From positions 1 to 64,000 of the forward strand of contig NZ_UIDD01000002.1 in assembly GCF_900497695.1 (NCBI RefSeq): a stretch of 64,000 nt of DNA. Direction: 5' to 3'. The position numbers were made by a program, and so were the translations under genes. This DNA is from Pseudomonas wadenswilerensis. GTDB lineage: Bacteria; Pseudomonadota; Gammaproteobacteria; Pseudomonadales; Pseudomonadaceae. Shown here piece by piece: positions 43,578 to 53,152 of this stretch (within the stretch, counting starts at the first letter, position 1; each line of letters starts with the position of its first letter). Under the pieces are notes generated by a model. That model made no database searches. It was not told where the DNA came from and was given only the letters and a program-made list of their open reading frames with translations.

Positions 43578-44578
43578 TCGAGCTTTTCCGGGCTCAGCCA
43601 GCCACGGATGCGGCGGAACAGTTGTTCCTGTTCCGCTGCGCTGTTGCCCGGCACGGCGGTCAGGCTGACCTGGCGGTAGTTGGCGTCCTTCAAGCGTTTA
43701 CTGGCTTGCAGGCGCTGTTCGGCCGCGCGCTTGGCCTGAGGCAGGGTGGCATAGAAAAAGTCTGCAGTCGGCACTTTCAACGTCGGCGCCAGGCTGTCCA
43801 GGCCGTGTTCGGCCTGAGTCGGCGTCTGTGCGGCGACCATCACCAGCTTCTGTACCTGCGCCGGTTGCCGCTCGCTCAGGTAGCGGGCAGCCCAATAAGC
43901 ACCGCTGCCGTTGCCGAGCAGGACGATACTGCGAGCATTTTGCTGCTGGGCGTAGGCAACGGCGGCATCGAGGCGATTGAAGATACGTTCGGCATCGGCC
44001 TTGTCATTCTCGACCGGCGCCTTTGCCTGCTCGACGCTTTCGCTGTTGTCGTTTTCGGCGGCCGTGGCCTGTTCGATACTGGCATTGGCATTGGCTGGGG
44101 TGTCCTTGACCGGCGCGCTTTCGCCTTGCTCGGCCTTTTGCGCTGGCGCCGGCGCTGCTTCGACGCGCGCTTGCGGGCTGTTGGTCAGCAGGTCTGGCAG
44201 GGCCAGGCTCAGGCTGTGCCAACCGGCATCGGGAAACTTGCGCCGCAACGGGCCGACGGTCTTTGGCCAATCGGCATTTTCGCCGGCACCGGCGAGAATA
44301 ATCAGGGCGCCTTCGGGCTCGGCGGTGTTGGCTGGCTTCCACAGGGCCAGGAAGCTGTCGCTGCCGGCCTGCAGGGTTTGCTGTTCAGCCTGAGGAACCT
44401 GGCGCTCCAGGGCCAGGGCATCTTCCTGGCTGCGTTCGGCCAGCGGTTGGCGTTCGACAGCGGCAGGTTTGCTGTCGGCGGCAGCTTCTGGCGTTTCGCC
44501 AGCTGCCGCTTGTGCGGTACAAGGTAGTATCAGTGACAGGCATAACGCCGGCAGCGTCGTGCGATAAAGTGCGAACAT
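43574..44578 (-). CDS. DUF3530 family protein, secreted alpha/beta-hydrolase-like
   Basis: The 334-residue protein has a signal peptide (LPALCLSLILPCTAQAAA), an Ala/Glu-rich linker, a core with GALIILAGAGENADWPKTVGPLRRKFPDAGW, and a second low-complexity insert rich in Ala, Glu and Asn (about residues 155-200). The elbow IVLLGNGSGAYWAARYL has the G-x-x-x-G shape of alpha/beta hydrolases, but the nucleophile position holds Gly instead of Ser, so it may not be a classical esterase. It is predicted periplasmic. Its function is unknown. Convergent with djlA, sharing the CTAG stop. Confidence 0.75.
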   Translation of the reverse strand: MFALYRTTLPALCLSLILPCTAQAAAGETPEAAADSKPAAVERQPLAERSQEDALALERQVPQAEQQTLQAGSDSFLALWKPANTAEPEGALIILAGAGENADWPKTVGPLRRKFPDAGWHSLSLALPDLLTNSPQARVEAAPAPAQKAEQGESAPVKDTPANANASIEQATAAENDNSESVEQAKAPVENDKADAERIFNRLDAAVAYAQQQNARSIVLLGNGSGAYWAARYLSERQPAQVQKLVMVAAQTPTQAEHGLDSLAPTLKVPTADFFYATLPQAKRAAEQRLQASKRLKDANYRQVSLTAVPGNSAAEQEQLFRRIRGWLSPEKLD

Positions 44579-44672
44579 GGATCGATCCAGGCCAGATTAA
44601 TACCGGCAGCCTAATAGTATTTGCTCGGGACGGCCATGCTCGGTGGCCGTCCTACCCTTGATGAGAGTGCAG

Positions 44673-47063
44673 ATGAAACTTTTGCGCTGCCTGTTGCTTA
44701 TCGGCTGTTTTTGCCTGCCCTTGATCACGGGGGCAGCTTCGGCTGCCGCGCCTGCGCAGGTTGTGCTGGAGCCTGCCCAGCAACAGTGGCTTGAGCAGCA
44801 TCGCAGCTTGCGGGTCGGGCTGGTGCTGCAAGCACCCTTTGCCCAGTTCGATCGGCGTTTGCAGCAGCTCTACGGGGTCAACGTCGAGCTGATGAACTGG
44901 CTCGGCCGCTCGCTGGGGCTGGACCTCACCTGGCGCAACTTTCCTGACCAGGCGGCACTGGAGCATGCGCTGCTGGCCGGTGAAGTCGATCTTGCCCCGG
45001 GTCTGACCCAGACACCGGCCAGCTTGCGTCTGTGGTTGTTCAGCGACCCTTACATGCGGGTACCGCAACTGATCGTCGGGCCGCGTACCGGCGCAGTGGC
45101 GGTGGATCTGGAGAAACTGGCCAGTACCGATCGGGTCGCCGTGCGCATGCCCAGCACCGTTGCCGACTATCTGCGTGCCACCTATACGAACCTGAATTTG
45201 CAAGGGGTGCCTCAAGAGCGCCAGGCCTTGCAGTTGGTGCTCAGCGAGCAAGCAAGATTTGCCGTGGTGGATGAGGCGCAATTGAGCCGCCTGTCACGGG
45301 AAAGCGAGTTCAGCGAACTGGTGGTGGTCGGTGATATCGGCCTGCCGCAATTGTTACGGGTGGGCTCGCGGCGGGACTGGCCCGAGCTTGCCGGGATTGT
45401 TGAACGCGGCCTGCAGGCTGTTCCGCCCAAGGACCTGGAGCAACTGCACCAGCGCTGGCTGGAGCCCAAATACCCGCGCCTGAGCGAATCCCCGGGATTC
45501 TGGCAGAACCTCGGCCTGCTGCTGGCGGCACTGCTGCTCAGTTGTGTGGCCATCGTCATCTGGCAGCGTCGGCAACTGCATCAGCTCGAACACAGCCTGC
45601 TGGCCACCCGCGACACCCTGGCCCAGCGTCAGGCCCGCGAAGAAGCCCTGCGCCTGAGCCAGTTCTCCATCGACCAGAGCACCGTGGGTATTCTCTGGGT
45701 CAACTGGGACAGCCATGTACGCTACGCCAACCGGGCCGCTGAAAGCATGCTTGGTTACGCTTCGGGGGCTCTGATCGATCGGCCGCTGATCGATTTCGAG
45801 CCGACCCTGCACATGGACCGCTGGCTCGACCTGTGGAAGCGCGCCCGAACCAGCGATGAAGCCCCTCAGCACTTTGAAACCCGGTGCCTGCGCGCCGATG
45901 GCAGCCTGTTGCCGGTGGATGTGTCGCTGAGCTTCCTGCGTTTTCGCGATGCCGAGTACCTGGTGGTGTTTCTCGCCGACGTCACCGAGCGCCGACGGGC
46001 ATTGGCGGCATTGCGCGAGAGCGAGGCGCGGCTTAAGGGCATCGCCGGCAACGTGCCGGGCCTGGTGTTTCGCCTCGAACGCAACCCGGCCGAAGGCGAG
46101 CTGGAATTCCCCTATATCAGTGAAGGCAGCGAAGCCCTGGTGGGCTATCCGCCTGCGGCGTTGCAACACCCGGACATGGGCCTGCGCAACCTCGTGCACC
46201 CGGACGATCGCGCCGAGTATCACCGGGTCCAGGACCTGGCCCTGGCCACTGACAGCGATTGGTCCTGGCAGGGGCGGATCCTGACCCGCCAGGGCGAACA
46301 GCGCTGGGCCGATATCAAGGCCAGCACCCGGACGTTGGTGGATGGCCGGGTGGTCTGGGACGGGGTGGTCTGGGATATCAGCCAGAGCAAGCGCGTCGAG
46401 CTCGAACTGGCCCGCTCCCAGGAACAGCTGCGTGAACTGTCGGCGCACCTGGAAAGCGTTCGTGAGGAAGAAAAAGCCCGTATAGCGCGGGAAGTGCACG
46501 ATGAACTGGGGCAGATGCTCACAGTACTGAAGCTGGAAACCTCCATGTGCGAACTGGCCTACGCCGAGCTGGATCCCGGCCTCAACGAGCGCCTGGGCAG
46601 CATGAAACGCCTGATCGCCCAGCTGTTCCAGCTGGTGCGCGATGTAGCCACCGCCCTGCGTCCGCCGATCCTCGATGCCGGCATCGCTTCGGCCATTGAG
46701 TGGCAGGCCCGGCGCTTCGAAGCGCGCACGCAGATCCCTTGCCTGGTGCAAGTGCTGGAAAACCCGCCACCCTTGAGTGATGCCAAGGCCATTGGCCTGT
46801 TCCGCATCCTGCAAGAGGCGCTGACCAATGTCATGCGCCATGCCCAGGCGCATACTGTGCAGATCAGTTTGAGCCTCGACGGCCAGACCTTGCGGCTGAC
46901 GGTGATCGACGATGGCGCAGGATTTGTCCTGGAACAAAGTAGGCCATGCTCATTTGGCCTGGTCGGCATGCGTGAGCGGGTGCTCATGCTGGGCGGCAGC
47001 ATGACCCTGGAAAGCGAGCCGGGCGAGGGCACCAGCCTGAGCGTGGCCATCCCCCTGGATTAG
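44673..47063 (+). CDS. Sensor histidine kinase with periplasmic solute-binding domain and PAS domains
   Basis: The 796-residue membrane kinase starts with a signal peptide (LRCLLLIGCFCLPLITGAASA), then a SBP_bac_3-type periplasmic domain (about residues 40-275), a transmembrane helix near residue 290 (LGLLLAALLLSCVAIVIW), two PAS domains (about 335-460 and 465-590) and a HisKA_3/HATPase end. The phospho-accepting His is in ARIAREVHDELGQML and the ATP site includes DDGAGFVL. The ligand is probably a small molecule such as an amino acid or polyamine, but this is not provable here. It lies 9 bp before its response regulator. I take ATG 44673 (GAGAG upstream) as start. Confidence 0.92.
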   Translation: MKLLRCLLLIGCFCLPLITGAASAAAPAQVVLEPAQQQWLEQHRSLRVGLVLQAPFAQFDRRLQQLYGVNVELMNWLGRSLGLDLTWRNFPDQAALEHALLAGEVDLAPGLTQTPASLRLWLFSDPYMRVPQLIVGPRTGAVAVDLEKLASTDRVAVRMPSTVADYLRATYTNLNLQGVPQERQALQLVLSEQARFAVVDEAQLSRLSRESEFSELVVVGDIGLPQLLRVGSRRDWPELAGIVERGLQAVPPKDLEQLHQRWLEPKYPRLSESPGFWQNLGLLLAALLLSCVAIVIWQRRQLHQLEHSLLATRDTLAQRQAREEALRLSQFSIDQSTVGILWVNWDSHVRYANRAAESMLGYASGALIDRPLIDFEPTLHMDRWLDLWKRARTSDEAPQHFETRCLRADGSLLPVDVSLSFLRFRDAEYLVVFLADVTERRRALAALRESEARLKGIAGNVPGLVFRLERNPAEGELEFPYISEGSEALVGYPPAALQHPDMGLRNLVHPDDRAEYHRVQDLALATDSDWSWQGRILTRQGEQRWADIKASTRTLVDGRVVWDGVVWDISQSKRVELELARSQEQLRELSAHLESVREEEKARIAREVHDELGQMLTVLKLETSMCELAYAELDPGLNERLGSMKRLIAQLFQLVRDVATALRPPILDAGIASAIEWQARRFEARTQIPCLVQVLENPPPLSDAKAIGLFRILQEALTNVMRHAQAHTVQISLSLDGQTLRLTVIDDGAGFVLEQSRPCSFGLVGMRERVLMLGGSMTLESEPGEGTSLSVAIPLD

Positions 47064-47072
47064 GAGCATTGC

Positions 47073-47702
47073 GTGATTCGAGTACTGGTTGCCGAAGACC
47101 ACACCATTGTCCGTGAAGGCATCAAGCAGTTGATCGGCCTGGCCAAGGACATGCAGGTAGCGGGGGAGGCCGGCAATGGCGAGCAACTGCTGGAAACCCT
47201 GCGCCATACCGCGTGCGAGGTGGTCCTGCTGGATATTTCCATGCCTGGGGTCAACGGCCTGGAGGCGATTCCACGGATTCGCGCCTTGAACAACCCGCCG
47301 GCGATCCTGGTGCTGTCGATGCACGACGAAGCGCAGATGGCGGCGCGGGCGCTGAAGGTCGGCGCTGCCGGTTACGCTACCAAGGACAGCGATCCGGCCT
47401 TGTTGCTGACCGCCATTCGTCGGGTGGCCGGTGGCGGGCGTTATATCGACCCGGACCTGGCCGATCGCATGGTCTTCGAGGTCGGCCTGACCGATGCACG
47501 GCCGTTGCATTCGTTGCTGTCGGAGCGCGAGTTTTCGGTGTTCGAGCGCCTGGCCCAAGGCGCCAACGTCAACGACATAGCCCAGCAACTGGCCCTGAGC
47601 AACAAGACCATCAGCACCCACAAGGCGCGGCTGATGCAGAAGCTCAACGTGAACTCGCTGGCGGAACTGGTGAAGTATGCGATGGAGCACAAACTGTTGT
47701 GA
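47073..47702 (+). CDS. LuxR-family (NarL-type) response regulator
   Basis: The 209-residue protein has a receiver domain (about residues 1-120) with the phospho-accepting Asp in VVLLDISMPGVNG and acidic pocket VAEDH, and a C-terminal LuxR helix-turn-helix (about 145-205; LSEREFSVFERLAQGANVNDIAQQLALSNKTISTHKARLMQKL). It begins with GTG after AGGAG, 9 bp after the sensor kinase, its likely partner. An 18-bp dyad before the next operon (47856-47873) is a candidate target. Confidence 0.94.
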   Translation: MIRVLVAEDHTIVREGIKQLIGLAKDMQVAGEAGNGEQLLETLRHTACEVVLLDISMPGVNGLEAIPRIRALNNPPAILVLSMHDEAQMAARALKVGAAGYATKDSDPALLLTAIRRVAGGGRYIDPDLADRMVFEVGLTDARPLHSLLSEREFSVFERLAQGANVNDIAQQLALSNKTISTHKARLMQKLNVNSLAELVKYAMEHKLL

Positions 47703-47733
47703 GTGTTCCAGAAGCGACATCGTGCTTACCTTC

Positions 47734-47803
47734 ATCGCTGGCAAGCCAGCTCCCACAGAAAACCAACAGGCATGGCTCTTGTGGGAGCTGGCTTGCCAGC
47801 GAT
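47734..47803. repeat. REP pair identical in arms to the one after folK
   Basis: Two 24-bp perfect inverted arms (47734-47757 and 47780-47803), beginning ATCGCTGGCAAGCCAGCTCC, carry a 22-base loop. The arms are the same as those at 26840-26908, 21 kb away. It may end the response regulator transcript. Confidence 0.88.
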
Positions 47804-47855
47804 AGCGATGGTTGTGGCGATGAAGTTTTCAGCGCTTATCCAAAAACGCCATCCT

Positions 47856-47873
47856 TGTAGGGCAATCCCTACA
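47856..47873. promoter_or_regulatory. 18-bp perfect dyad upstream of the transporter operon
   Basis: TGTAGGG-CAAT-CCCTACA is a perfect 7-bp inverted repeat with a 4-bp spacer, 110 bp before the ABC-transporter start and 154 bp after the response regulator. Size and spacing suit a dimeric activator such as a NarL-type regulator. The link to the neighbouring two-component system is inference. Confidence 0.45.
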
Positions 47874-47982
47874 CCAAGCCTTCCAACGCGCTGATATCAA
47901 TCTCTCTCCACCCCCGATTTGCGCCGCTTGCCGCCTTCACTAGGCTTTGGATACAGCAGTCATCCAATAAAAAGGTGCGGGT

Positions 47983-49107
47983 ATGAGTGAGGTGAATTCG
48001 AGCGCTGCAACCGGCGAAGTGCTGGTCAGCTTCCGTGGTGTGCAGAAGAGCTACGACGGCGAATCGCTGATCGTCAAAGACCTCAACCTGGATATCCGCA
48101 AGGGTGAGTTCCTCACCTTGCTCGGCCCGTCCGGTTCTGGCAAGACCACCAGCCTGATGATGCTCGCAGGGTTCGAAACGCCGACCGCAGGCGAGATCCA
48201 GCTGGCCGGCCGTTCGATCAACAACGTGCCGCCGCACAAGCGCGACATCGGCATGGTGTTCCAGAACTATGCGCTGTTCCCACACATGACCGTGGCCGAG
48301 AACCTGGCGTTTCCCCTGAGCGTGCGCAACCTGAGCAAGACCGACATCAGCGAGCGGGTCAAACGTGTGCTCAACATGGTCCAGCTCGACGCCTTCGCCC
48401 AGCGTTACCCCGGCCAGCTTTCCGGTGGCCAGCAGCAGCGGGTGGCCTTGGCCCGCGCGCTGGTGTTCGAGCCGCAACTGGTACTGATGGACGAACCGCT
48501 GGGGGCCCTCGACAAGCAGTTGCGCGAACACATGCAGATGGAGATCAAGCACCTGCACCAGCGCTTGGGCGTCACCGTGGTCTACGTCACCCACGACCAG
48601 GGCGAAGCGCTGACCATGTCCGACCGCGTCGCGGTGTTCCACCAGGGCGAGATCCAGCAGATCGCCGACCCGCGCACCCTCTATGAAGAGCCGAAGAACA
48701 CCTTCGTCGCCAACTTCATCGGCGAAAACAACCGCATCAATGGTCGTCTGCTCAGCCACGACGGCGAGCGCTGCCAGGTGCTGCTGCCGCGCGGCGAAAA
48801 GGTCGAGGCACTGGCGGTCAATGTCGGTCAGGCCGGCGAACCGGTAACCCTGTCGATCCGCCCCGAGCGCGTGCGCCTCAATGGTCACAGCGAAAGCTGC
48901 GTCAACCGTTTCTCCGGGCGGGTAGCCGAATTCATCTACCTGGGCGACCACGTGCGGGTTCGCCTGGAAGTCTGCGGCAAGGCCGATTTCTTCGTGAAGC
49001 AGCCGATTGCCGAACTCGACCCGGCCCTGGCCGTGGGCGATGTGGTACCGCTTGGCTGGCAGGTGGAGCACGCCCGCGCGCTCGATCCTTTGCTGGAAGC
49101 CAATTGA
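47983..49107 (+). CDS. ABC transporter ATP-binding protein, PotA-type
   Basis: The 374-residue ATPase powers a polyamine-type importer. Walker A is [16 protein letters not shown], the signature [16 protein letters not shown], Walker [13 protein letters not shown] and the switch His in [13 protein letters not shown]-terminal TOBE domain (about 285-360) gives regulation and substrate coupling. It starts an operon of ATPase, binding protein and two permeases. A REP and a perfect dyad lie upstream. The substrate is probably a polyamine or a related small amine. Confidence 0.93.
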   Translation: MSEVNSSAATGEVLVSFRGVQKSYDGESLIVKDLNLDIRKGEFLTLLGPSGSGKTTSLMMLAGFETPTAGEIQLAGRSINNVPPHKRDIGMVFQNYALFPHMTVAENLAFPLSVRNLSKTDISERVKRVLNMVQLDAFAQRYPGQLSGGQQQRVALARALVFEPQLVLMDEPLGALDKQLREHMQMEIKHLHQRLGVTVVYVTHDQGEALTMSDRVAVFHQGEIQQIADPRTLYEEPKNTFVANFIGENNRINGRLLSHDGERCQVLLPRGEKVEALAVNVGQAGEPVTLSIRPERVRLNGHSESCVNRFSGRVAEFIYLGDHVRVRLEVCGKADFFVKQPIAELDPALAVGDVVPLGWQVEHARALDPLLEAN

Positions 49108-49147
49108 AGGTTTGCTTCACCAACCCTGTACTGTGGAGAGAATAATA

Positions 49148-50182
49148 ATGCGCAAACACTTGAAGTTGACCGCCCTGACTCTGGGCCTGTTCGCGGCAAC
49201 CCAGGCCATGGCGGCGGCCGACCTGACCGTGATTTCCTTCGGCGGCGCCAACAAGGCGGCCCAGGTCAAGGCGTTCTACGAGCCATGGGAAAAGGCGGGC
49301 AACGGCAAGATCGTCGCTGGCGAGTACAACGGTGAAATGGCCAAGGTCAAAGCCATGGTCGACACCAAGAGCGTGTCGTGGAACCTGGTGGAGGTCGAAT
49401 CGCCAGAGCTTGCCCGAGGTTGCGACGAAGGCATGTTCGAGGAGCTTGATCCTGCACTTTTCGGTAACGAATCCGACTACGTTCCCGGCGCTATCCAGCC
49501 TTGCGGTGTTGGCTTCTTCGTCTGGTCCACGGTCATGGCCTACAACGCCGACAAGCTGAAGACTGCGCCGACCAGTTGGGCGGATTTCTGGGACACCAAG
49601 CAGTTCCCGGGTAAGCGCGGCCTGCGCAAAGGCGCCAAGTACACCCTCGAATTCGCCCTGATGGCCGACGGTGTTGCGCCCAAGGACGTTTACAAGGTAC
49701 TCGCCACCAAGGAAGGCCAGGACCGTGCCTTCAAGAAACTCGACGAACTCAAGCCGAGCATCCAGTGGTGGGAAGCCGGTGCGCAACCACCGCAATACCT
49801 GGCCTCGGGTGACGTGGTCATGAGCTCGGCCTACAACGGCCGCATTGCCGCCGTGCAAAAAGAGAGCAACCTGAAAGTCGTCTGGAACGGCGGTATCTAC
49901 GACTTCGACGCCTGGGCCATCCCGAAAGGCGCCAAAGATGTCGAGCAGGCTAAGAAGTTCATCGCCTATTCGGTCCAGCCTGATCAGCAGAAGACCTACT
50001 CGCAAAATATCGCCTACGGCCCGGCCAACTCCAAGGCTGTTGCGCTGCTGTCCGACGAGATCAAGAAAGACATGCCGACCACCCCGGAAAACATCGCCAA
50101 CCAGGTTCAGATCGACGTGGCGTTCTGGGCGGACAACAGCGAGCAACTCGAGCAACGCTTCAACGCCTGGGCTGCCAAGTAA
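49148..50182 (+). CDS. Periplasmic substrate-binding protein, PotD/SBP_bac_8-like
   Basis: The 344-residue protein has a signal peptide (KLTALTLGLFAATQAMA) and the two-lobe fold of extracellular solute-binding proteins: ADLTVISFGGANKAAQVKAFY at the N-terminus and the hinge region GVGFFVWSTVMAYNADKL. GGAGAG precedes the ATG at 49148; the longer frame back to 49007 reads through the ATPase gene. It captures the substrate and passes it to the two permeases. Aromatic residues in the second lobe (WWEAGAQPPQYL) may line the pocket. Confidence 0.92.
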   Translation: MRKHLKLTALTLGLFAATQAMAAADLTVISFGGANKAAQVKAFYEPWEKAGNGKIVAGEYNGEMAKVKAMVDTKSVSWNLVEVESPELARGCDEGMFEELDPALFGNESDYVPGAIQPCGVGFFVWSTVMAYNADKLKTAPTSWADFWDTKQFPGKRGLRKGAKYTLEFALMADGVAPKDVYKVLATKEGQDRAFKKLDELKPSIQWWEAGAQPPQYLASGDVVMSSAYNGRIAAVQKESNLKVVWNGGIYDFDAWAIPKGAKDVEQAKKFIAYSVQPDQQKTYSQNIAYGPANSKAVALLSDEIKKDMPTTPENIANQVQIDVAFWADNSEQLEQRFNAWAAK

Positions 50183-50246
50183 GGGCCGCTGATGGGGCGT
50201 CGGCTTGCCGCCGGCGCTCCTTGTTCTCAAGATTTCGGAGTTCGCT

Positions 50247-51494
50247 ATGGCCATCGCAGTGCCCCTGAATGAAGGCGCCGGTTCCAACCTCAAGCAGCGC
50301 CTCAAGCGTGCCGAGCGGGTCAACCGCTGGAAGGCGCAAGCGCTGATCGCGCCACTGGCGCTGTTTCTGCTGTTGGTGTTCCTCGTGCCGATTGCCGCGC
50401 TGTTGTACAAGAGCGTGGGTAACCCGGAAGTGGTGGGCGGCTTGCCGCAGACCGTGACCGCCGTGGCCGAGTGGGATGGCAAGGGCCTGCCAGGGGAGGC
50501 GGTGTACAAGGCGCTGAGCGAAGACCTTGCCCAGGCGCGCAAGAACCAGACCCTGGGCGATACCTCCAAGCGCCTGAACATGGAGCTGGCCGGCTATCGC
50601 AGCCTGCTGGCCAAGACCGCCCGGGCGCTGCCGTTCAAGACCGAGCCGGCTTCCTATAAAGAAGCCCTGCAGGAACTGGACGAGCGCTGGGGCGATCCGG
50701 CCTACTGGCAGGCGATTCGCCGTAACACCAGTAGCGTCACCCCGTTTTACCTGCTGGCGGCCCTCGACCATCGTATCGATGATCTCGGCGAGCTGGCCAA
50801 GGCCACCCCGGACCAGGCCATCTACCTGGATATCTTCACCCGTACCCTGTGGATGGGCTTCGTCATCACCGCTATCTGCCTGGTGCTGGCTTATCCCCTG
50901 GCCTACCTGCTGGCCAACCTGCCGACCCGGCAGAGCAACCTGCTGATGATTCTGGTGCTGCTGCCGTTCTGGACTTCGATCCTGGTTCGGGTTGCGGCCT
51001 GGATCGTGCTGCTGCAATCGGGCGGGCTGATCAACAGCGCGCTGATGGCCATGGGCATCATCGACAAGCCGCTGGAACTGGTGTTCAACCGTACCGGGGT
51101 GTACATCTCCATGGTGCATATCCTGCTGCCGTTCATGATCCTGCCGATCTACAGCGTGATGAAGGGCATATCGCCGACCTACATGCGTGCGGCGATTTCC
51201 CTCGGCTGTCATCCGTTCGCCAGCTTCTGGCGGGTGTACTTCCCGCAAACCTACGCTGGTGTAGGCGCGGGCTGTCTGTTGGTGTTTATCCTTGCCATCG
51301 GCTACTACATCACCCCGGCGCTGCTTGGCAGCCCCAACGATCAGATGGTCAGCTACTTCGTGGCCTTCTACACCAACACCAGCATCAACTGGGGCATGGC
51401 GACCGCGCTGGGCGGCTTGCTGTTGCTGGCCACCGTGCTGCTTTATCTGATCTATAGCTGGCTGGTCGGCGCCAGCCGCCTGCGCCTGAGCTGA
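50247..51494 (+). CDS. ABC transporter permease with large periplasmic insert (PotB-type)
   Basis: The 415-residue permease begins with a cytoplasmic segment, one transmembrane helix (about residues 33-53), then a non-membrane stretch of about 140 residues (charged, Ala/Lys-rich, from NPEVVGG to AIYLDIF), and then the usual five helices of the BPD_transp_1 domain. The EAA loop that contacts the ATPase is visible around AAISLGCHPFASFWRVYFP. The insert is unusual compared with PotB and may shape the periplasmic entry. Start at ATG 50247 with CGGAG upstream. It follows the binding protein by 64 bp. Confidence 0.9.
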   Translation: MAIAVPLNEGAGSNLKQRLKRAERVNRWKAQALIAPLALFLLLVFLVPIAALLYKSVGNPEVVGGLPQTVTAVAEWDGKGLPGEAVYKALSEDLAQARKNQTLGDTSKRLNMELAGYRSLLAKTARALPFKTEPASYKEALQELDERWGDPAYWQAIRRNTSSVTPFYLLAALDHRIDDLGELAKATPDQAIYLDIFTRTLWMGFVITAICLVLAYPLAYLLANLPTRQSNLLMILVLLPFWTSILVRVAAWIVLLQSGGLINSALMAMGIIDKPLELVFNRTGVYISMVHILLPFMILPIYSVMKGISPTYMRAAISLGCHPFASFWRVYFPQTYAGVGAGCLLVFILAIGYYITPALLGSPNDQMVSYFVAFYTNTSINWGMATALGGLLLLATVLLYLIYSWLVGASRLRLS

Positions 51495-51505
51495 GGAGCG
51501 TTGTC

Positions 51506-52333
51506 ATGCTGAGCCCCTACATGTCGCCCGTCGAACGGGTCTGGTTCTACAGTTTGCGCATCCTTTGCGGGCTGATCCTGCTGTTCCTGGTGTTGCCGGT
51601 GCTGGTGATCATTCCGCTGTCGTTCAACTCCGGCAGCTTCCTGGTCTACCCGCTGCAGGGCTTCTCGCTGCAGTGGTACCACGATTTCTTCGCCTCGGCC
51701 GAGTGGATGCGGGCGCTGAAGAACAGCATCATCGTGGCGCCAGCCGCCACGGTGCTGGCGATGGTCTTCGGGACCCTGGCCTCGATCGGCCTGACCCGGG
51801 GTGATTTCCCGGGCAAGTCGCTGATCATGGCCCTGGTGATTTCACCCATGGTGGTGCCGGTGGTGATCATCGGTGTGGCCAGCTACCTGTTCTTTGCCCC
51901 GCTGGGCATGGGCAACAGCTTCATCTCGCTGATCCTGGTGCATGCGGTGCTCGGCGTGCCGTTCGTCATCATCACCGTCTCGGCGACCCTGCAGGGCTTC
52001 AACCATAACCTGGTGCGCGCCGCCGCCAGCCTGGGTGCTTCGCCGCTGACCACGTTCCGTCGGGTGACCTTGCCGCTGATTGCGCCGGGGGTGATTTCCG
52101 GGGCGCTGTTCGCCTTCGCCACGTCTTTCGATGAGGTGGTGGTCACCCTGTTCCTCGCCGGTCCCGAGCAGGCGACCCTGCCCCGGCAGATGTTCAGCGG
52201 CATCCGCGAGAACCTCAGCCCGACCATCGCCGCAGCGGCAACCTTGTTGATTGCCTTCTCGGTGGTGCTGTTGCTGACCCTGGAGTGGTTGCGTGGGCGT
52301 AGCGAGAAGTTGCGTACCCAGCAGCCGGGTTGA
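51506..52333 (+). CDS. ABC transporter permease (PotC-type)
   Basis: The 275-residue permease has six predicted helices (first VLPVLVIIPLSF region, last LLIAFSVVLLLTLEWL) and the EAA loop AAASLGASPLTTFRRVTLPLIAPG. FATSFDEVVVTLFLAG is typical of PotC. GAGGAG precedes the ATG, 11 bp after the first permease. It completes the importer; a REP hairpin follows the stop and probably ends the operon. Confidence 0.93.
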   Translation: MLSPYMSPVERVWFYSLRILCGLILLFLVLPVLVIIPLSFNSGSFLVYPLQGFSLQWYHDFFASAEWMRALKNSIIVAPAATVLAMVFGTLASIGLTRGDFPGKSLIMALVISPMVVPVVIIGVASYLFFAPLGMGNSFISLILVHAVLGVPFVIITVSATLQGFNHNLVRAAASLGASPLTTFRRVTLPLIAPGVISGALFAFATSFDEVVVTLFLAGPEQATLPRQMFSGIRENLSPTIAAAATLLIAFSVVLLLTLEWLRGRSEKLRTQQPG

Positions 52334-52342
52334 GGCCTTTTC

Positions 52343-52386
52343 GCAGGGCAAGCCCGCTCCCACAGGAGCGGGCTTGCCCTGCGATG
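52343..52386. repeat. REP hairpin after the transporter operon
   Basis: TCGCAGGGCAAGCCCGCTCC and its exact complement surround a CACA loop (arms 52343-52362 and 52367-52386). It has the strength of a transcription terminator but no T-tract, and belongs to the same REP class as the repeats at 1135 and 11387. Confidence 0.85.
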
Positions 52387-52477
52387 AACATCCGTCGACC
52401 GCCTTGATACCGGTCAGCCCTAGACTGTTTCCCTGAGGTACAATGCGCGCCACTGTGATTCTGCCTACAGGTGCGCC

Positions 52478-53152
52478 ATGCAGCCCTACGCTATTGCCCC
52501 CTCGATTCTTTCTGCCGACTTCGCCCGCCTGGGCGAGGAAGTCGACAACGTCCTGGCCGCGGGTGCCGACATCGTTCACTTCGATGTGATGGACAACCAC
52601 TACGTGCCCAACCTGACCATCGGCCCGATGGTCTGCACCGCCCTGCGCAAGTACGGCATCACCGCGCCGATCGATGTGCACCTCATGGTCAGTCCGGTCG
52701 ACCGCATCATCGGCGACTTCATCGAAGCGGGCGCCAGCTACATTACCTTCCATCCGGAAGCCAGCCTGCACATCGATCGTTCGCTACAGTTGATTCGCGA
52801 CGGCGGTTGCAAGGCCGGCCTGGTGTTCAACCCGGCGACCCCGCTCGACACCCTCAAGTACGTGATGGACAAGGTCGACATGATCCTGTTGATGAGCGTC
52901 AACCCGGGCTTCGGTGGCCAGAAGTTCATCCCTGGCACCCTCGACAAGCTGCGCGAAGCCCGTGCACTGATCGATGCCAGTGGCCGTGACATCCGTCTGG
53001 AAATCGACGGTGGTGTGAACGTCAACAACATCCGTGAAATCGCCGCCGCGGGCGCCGACACCTTCGTCGCCGGTTCCGCGATCTTCAACACCCCGGACTA
53101 CCGTGAGGTGATTGCCAAGATGCACGCCGAACTGGCCCTGGCCCGCCCATGA
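52478..53152 (+). CDS. rpe: Rpe, ribulose-phosphate 3-epimerase
   Basis: The 224-residue TIM-barrel enzyme interconverts ribulose-5-phosphate and xylulose-5-phosphate in the pentose phosphate pathway. [46 protein letters not shown] and [13 protein letters not shown] are the family signatures; metal ligands His and Asp are present. It overlaps gph by 4 bp and starts the rpe-gph-trpE unit. Confidence 0.98.
   Translation: MQPYAIAPSILSADFARLGEEVDNVLAAGADIVHFDVMDNHYVPNLTIGPMVCTALRKYGITAPIDVHLMVSPVDRIIGDFIEAGASYITFHPEASLHIDRSLQLIRDGGCKAGLVFNPATPLDTLKYVMDKVDMILLMSVNPGFGGQKFIPGTLDKLREARALIDASGRDIRLEIDGGVNVNNIREIAAAGADTFVAGSAIFNTPDYREVIAKMHAELALARP

Noticed and set aside
45354..46937. 527-codon open frame antisense to the sensor kinase
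   Set aside because: It has no family features and lies fully inside a clear kinase gene; long shadow frames are common in this GC-rich DNA.
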